A stretch of 64,000 nt of DNA from positions 4,885,075 to 4,949,074 of the forward strand of contig OX104119.1 in the NCBI GenBank assembly GCA_944474755.1, in the 5' to 3' direction. Made by a program: the position numbers and the translations under genes. The stretch is from Limnoperna fortunei (Eukaryota > Mollusca > Bivalvia > Mytilida > Modiolidae). The first letter of the stretch is position 1; every line of letters begins with the position of its first letter. Of the stretch, positions 61,896 to 64,000 are shown piece by piece. Under the pieces are notes generated by a model, which saw only the letters and a list, made by a program, of their open reading frames with translations, was not told the DNA's origin and ran no database searches.

Positions 61896-64000
61896 CCTGG
61901 AGAGTTCAGTCTTGGTGTTGTCTGTGTATATCCCGGAGAGTTCAGTCTTGGTGTTGCATATGTATATCCCGGAGAGTTCAGTCTTGGTGTTGTCTATGTA
62001 TATCCGGGAGAGTTCAGTCTTGGTGTTGTCTGTGTATATCCCGGAGAGTTCAGTCTTGGTGTTGTCTGTGTATATCCCGGAGAGTTCAGTCTTGGTGTTG
62101 CAGATGTATATCCGGAGAGTTCAGTCTTGGTGTTGTCTATGTATATCCGCGAGAGTTCAGTCTTGGTGTTGTCTGTGTATAGCCCGGAGAGTTCAGTCTT
62201 GGTGTTGTCTGTGTATATCCCGGAAAGTTCAGTCTTGGTGTTGCATATGTATATCCCGGAGAGTTCAGTCTTGGTGTTGTCTGTGTATATCCCGGAGAGT
62301 TCAGTCTTGGTGTTGCATATGTATATCCCGGAGAGTTCAGTCTTGGTGTTGTCTGTGTATATCCCGGGGAGTTCATTCTTGGTGTTGCATATGTATATCC
62401 CGGAGAGTTCAGTCTTGGTGTTGCATATGTATATCCCGGAGAGTTCAGTCTTGGTGTTGTCTGTGTATATCCCGCAGAATTCAGTCTTGGTGTTGTATAT
62501 GTATATCCCAGAGAGTTCAGTCTTGGTGTTGTCTGTGTATATCCCGGAGAGTTCAGTCTTGGTGTTGCATATGTATTTCCCAGAGAGTTCAGTCTTGGTG
62601 TTGTCTGTGCATATCCGGGTGAATTCTGTCTTGGTGTTGCATATGTATATCCCGGAGAGTTCAGTCTTGGTGATGTCTGTGTATATCCCGCAGAGTTCAG
62701 TCTTGGTGTTGCATATGTATATCCGGGAGAGTTCAGTCTTGGTGTTGTCTTTGTATATCCCGCAGAGTTCAGTCTTGGTGTTGCATATGTATATTCTGGA
62801 GAGTTCAGACATGGTGTTGCATATGTATATCCCGGAGAGTTCAGTCTTGGTGTTGCATATGTATATCCCGAAGAGTTCAGTCTTGGTGTTGTCTGTGTAT
62901 ATCCCGGAGAGTTCAGTCTTGGTGTTGCATATGTATATCCCGGAGAGTTCAGTCTTGGTGTTGTCTGTGTATATCCCGGAGAGTTCAGTCTTGGTGTTGC
63001 ATATGTATATCCCAGAGAGTTCAGTCTTGGTGTTGTCTGTGTATATCCCGCAGAGTTCAGTCTTGGTGTTTTCTGTGTATATCCCGGAGAGTTCAGTCTT
63101 GGTGTTGCATATGTATATCCCGGAGAGTTCAGTCTTGGTGTTGTCTGTTTATATCCCGCAGAGTTCAGTCTTGGTGTTGTATATGTATATCCCAGAGAGT
63201 TCAGTCTTGGTGTTGTCTGTGTATATCCCGCAGAGTTCAGTCTTGGTGTTGCATATGTATATCCCGGAGAGTTCAGTCTTGGTGTTGTCTGTGCATATCC
63301 GGGAGAGTTCTGTCTTGGTGTTGTCTTTGTATATCCCGCAGAGTTCAGTCTTGGTGTTGCATATGTATATCCGGGAGAGTTCAGACATGGTGTTGCATAT
63401 GTATATCCCGGAGAGTTCAGTCTTGGTGTTGCATATGTATATCCCGGAGAGTTCAGTCTTGGTGTTGTCTGTGTATATCCCGCGGAGAGTTCAGTCTTTG
63501 TGTTGCATATGTATATCCCGGAGAGTTCAGTCTTGGTGTTGTCTGTGTATATCCCGCAGAGTTCAGTCTTGGTGTTGTCTATGTATATCCGGGAGAGTTC
63601 AGTCTTGGTGTTGTCTGTGTATATCCCGGAAAGTTCAGTCTTGGTGTTGTCTGTGTATATCCCGGAGAGTTCAGTCGTGGTGTTGTCTGTGTATATCCCG
63701 GAGAGTTCAGTCTTGGTGTTGCAGATGTATATCCGGAGAGTTCAGTCTTGGTGTTGTCTATGTATATCCGGGAGAGTTCAGTCTTGGTGTTGTCTGTGTA
63801 TAGCCCGGAGAGTTCAGTCTTGGTGTTGTCTGTGTATATCCCGGAAAGTTCAGTCTTGGTGTTGCATATGTATATCCCGGAGACTTCAGTCTTGTTGTTG
63901 TCTGTGTATATCCCGGAGAGTTCAGTCTTGGTGTTGCATATGTATATCCCGGAGAGTTCAGTCTTGGTGTTGTCTGTGTATATCCCGGAGAGTTCATTCT
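61896..64000 (+). repeat. Terminal block, repeat at 1,621-bp spacing
   Basis: 62.0-62.38 kb matches 63.62-64.0 kb at offset 1,621 (45 x 36 + 1). A 35-bp GCAGATGTATATCC unit near 62100 (-1) and a 38-bp unit at 63451-63488 (+2) explain the remainder. The left part also resembles 57.7-58.1 kb. The window ends mid-monomer, so the second copy is truncated by the window and not by biology. Confidence 0.82.

Larger units (their letters stand above)
1..64000 (+). repeat. 36-bp satellite array filling the window
   Basis: Every part of the window reads as head-to-tail copies of a 36-bp monomer, in one orientation throughout. A canonical type A copy is at 1225-1260 and a canonical type B copy at 52175-52210. 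The 5' part GTTCAGTCTTGGTGTTG and the TATATCC core are strongly conserved. Variation sits mainly at monomer positions 17-23 and in the last eight bases. GC is about 47% (type A) or 44% (type B), and the shown strand is rich in G+T. No interval longer than a few bases departs from the repeat, so there are no gene-bearing or unique gaps to describe. I see no RNA gene, transposon end, target-site duplication or unique flank. The array continues past both window ends. Likely a eukaryotic constitutive-heterochromatin satellite (inference). Species and chromosomal position are unknown. Confidence 0.98.

Noticed and set aside
1..64000. CRISPR array with 36-bp repeats
   Set aside because: The period matches a common CRISPR repeat length, but copies abut directly with no spacers, repeats are variable, and no cas genes are present.
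1..64000. Protein-coding gene for a 12-residue repeat protein (collagen-like, adhesin-like or silk-like)
   Set aside because: Five frames are open at once, periodicity jumps frame at odd-length units, stops are kept in duplicated blocks, and no non-repeat start, end, signal or domain is seen.
1..64000. Telomeric repeat
   Set aside because: No TTAGGG, TTTAGGG or similar short motif; the monomer is 36 bp and complex.
1..64000. TATA-box promoters (TATAT in each monomer)
   Set aside because: The motif is part of every monomer and has no associated gene, initiator or unique context, so calling it a promoter would be meaningless.
1..64000. G-quadruplex potential on the G-rich strand
   Set aside because: G runs rarely exceed two or three and are about 20 bp apart; the spacing does not suit a standard quadruplex.
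1..64000. Nucleosome phasing from five monomers (180 bp)
   Set aside because: The number is suggestive, but I see no five-monomer periodicity in variants, so there is no sequence support.
1..64000. Bacterial or phage origin
   Set aside because: No gene, ribosome-binding context or replication feature in 64 kb; a satellite of this length and hierarchy is not known from prokaryotes.

Overview
The whole 64-kb window is one uninterrupted tandem-repeat (satellite) array. The monomer is 36 bp, all copies lie head to tail on the same strand, and there are roughly 1,780 of them (64,000/36). I find no unique sequence, protein-coding gene, tRNA, rRNA, transposon or CRISPR array. The window opens and closes inside the array, so neither edge of the satellite is visible. 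I do not recognise the monomer as a named satellite. The size and the nested organisation point to eukaryotic heterochromatin (centromeric, pericentromeric or subtelomeric) in a long-read assembly. This is inference, because nothing here identifies the species.

The monomer reads GTTCAGTCTTGGTGTTG, then a 6-base switch (TCTGTG in type A, CATATG in type B), then TATATCCCGGAGA with frequent variants of the last eight bases (CCGGGAGA, CCCGCAGA, CCCGAAGA, CCCGCATA, CCCTGAGA). Because 36 is a multiple of 3 and the consensus lacks stops in five of six frames, the array is full of long open frames with 12-residue periods. They are by-products of the repeat and I annotate none as a gene.

The array is hierarchical. 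Combinations of monomer variants, plus rare monomers of 33, 34, 35, 37, 38 or 42 bp, act as landmarks and show repeated block duplication. (1) 1-19.6 kb: a 9.1-kb superunit (1-6790 matching 9182-15935) and tandem copies of a 1.55-1.76-kb higher-order repeat. (2) 19.6-40.6 kb: mosaic of reused 0.8-3-kb modules, with near-identical tandem copies of 1,831 bp (27.8-31.46 kb) and 1,295 bp (38.05-40.64 kb). (3) 41.3-48.6 kb: two near-identical 3,633-bp copies. (4) 48.6-52 kb: a transition block with a 1,585/1,549-bp partial duplication. (5) 52-58.3 kb: two 3,099-bp copies, each holding two 1,118-bp copies. (6) 58.5-61.9 kb: two copies at 1,658/1,693-bp spacing, then a 1,621-bp spaced repeat running off the end.

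No genes act together here. The biology is array evolution: expansion and contraction by whole monomers, probably through unequal exchange or replication slippage.
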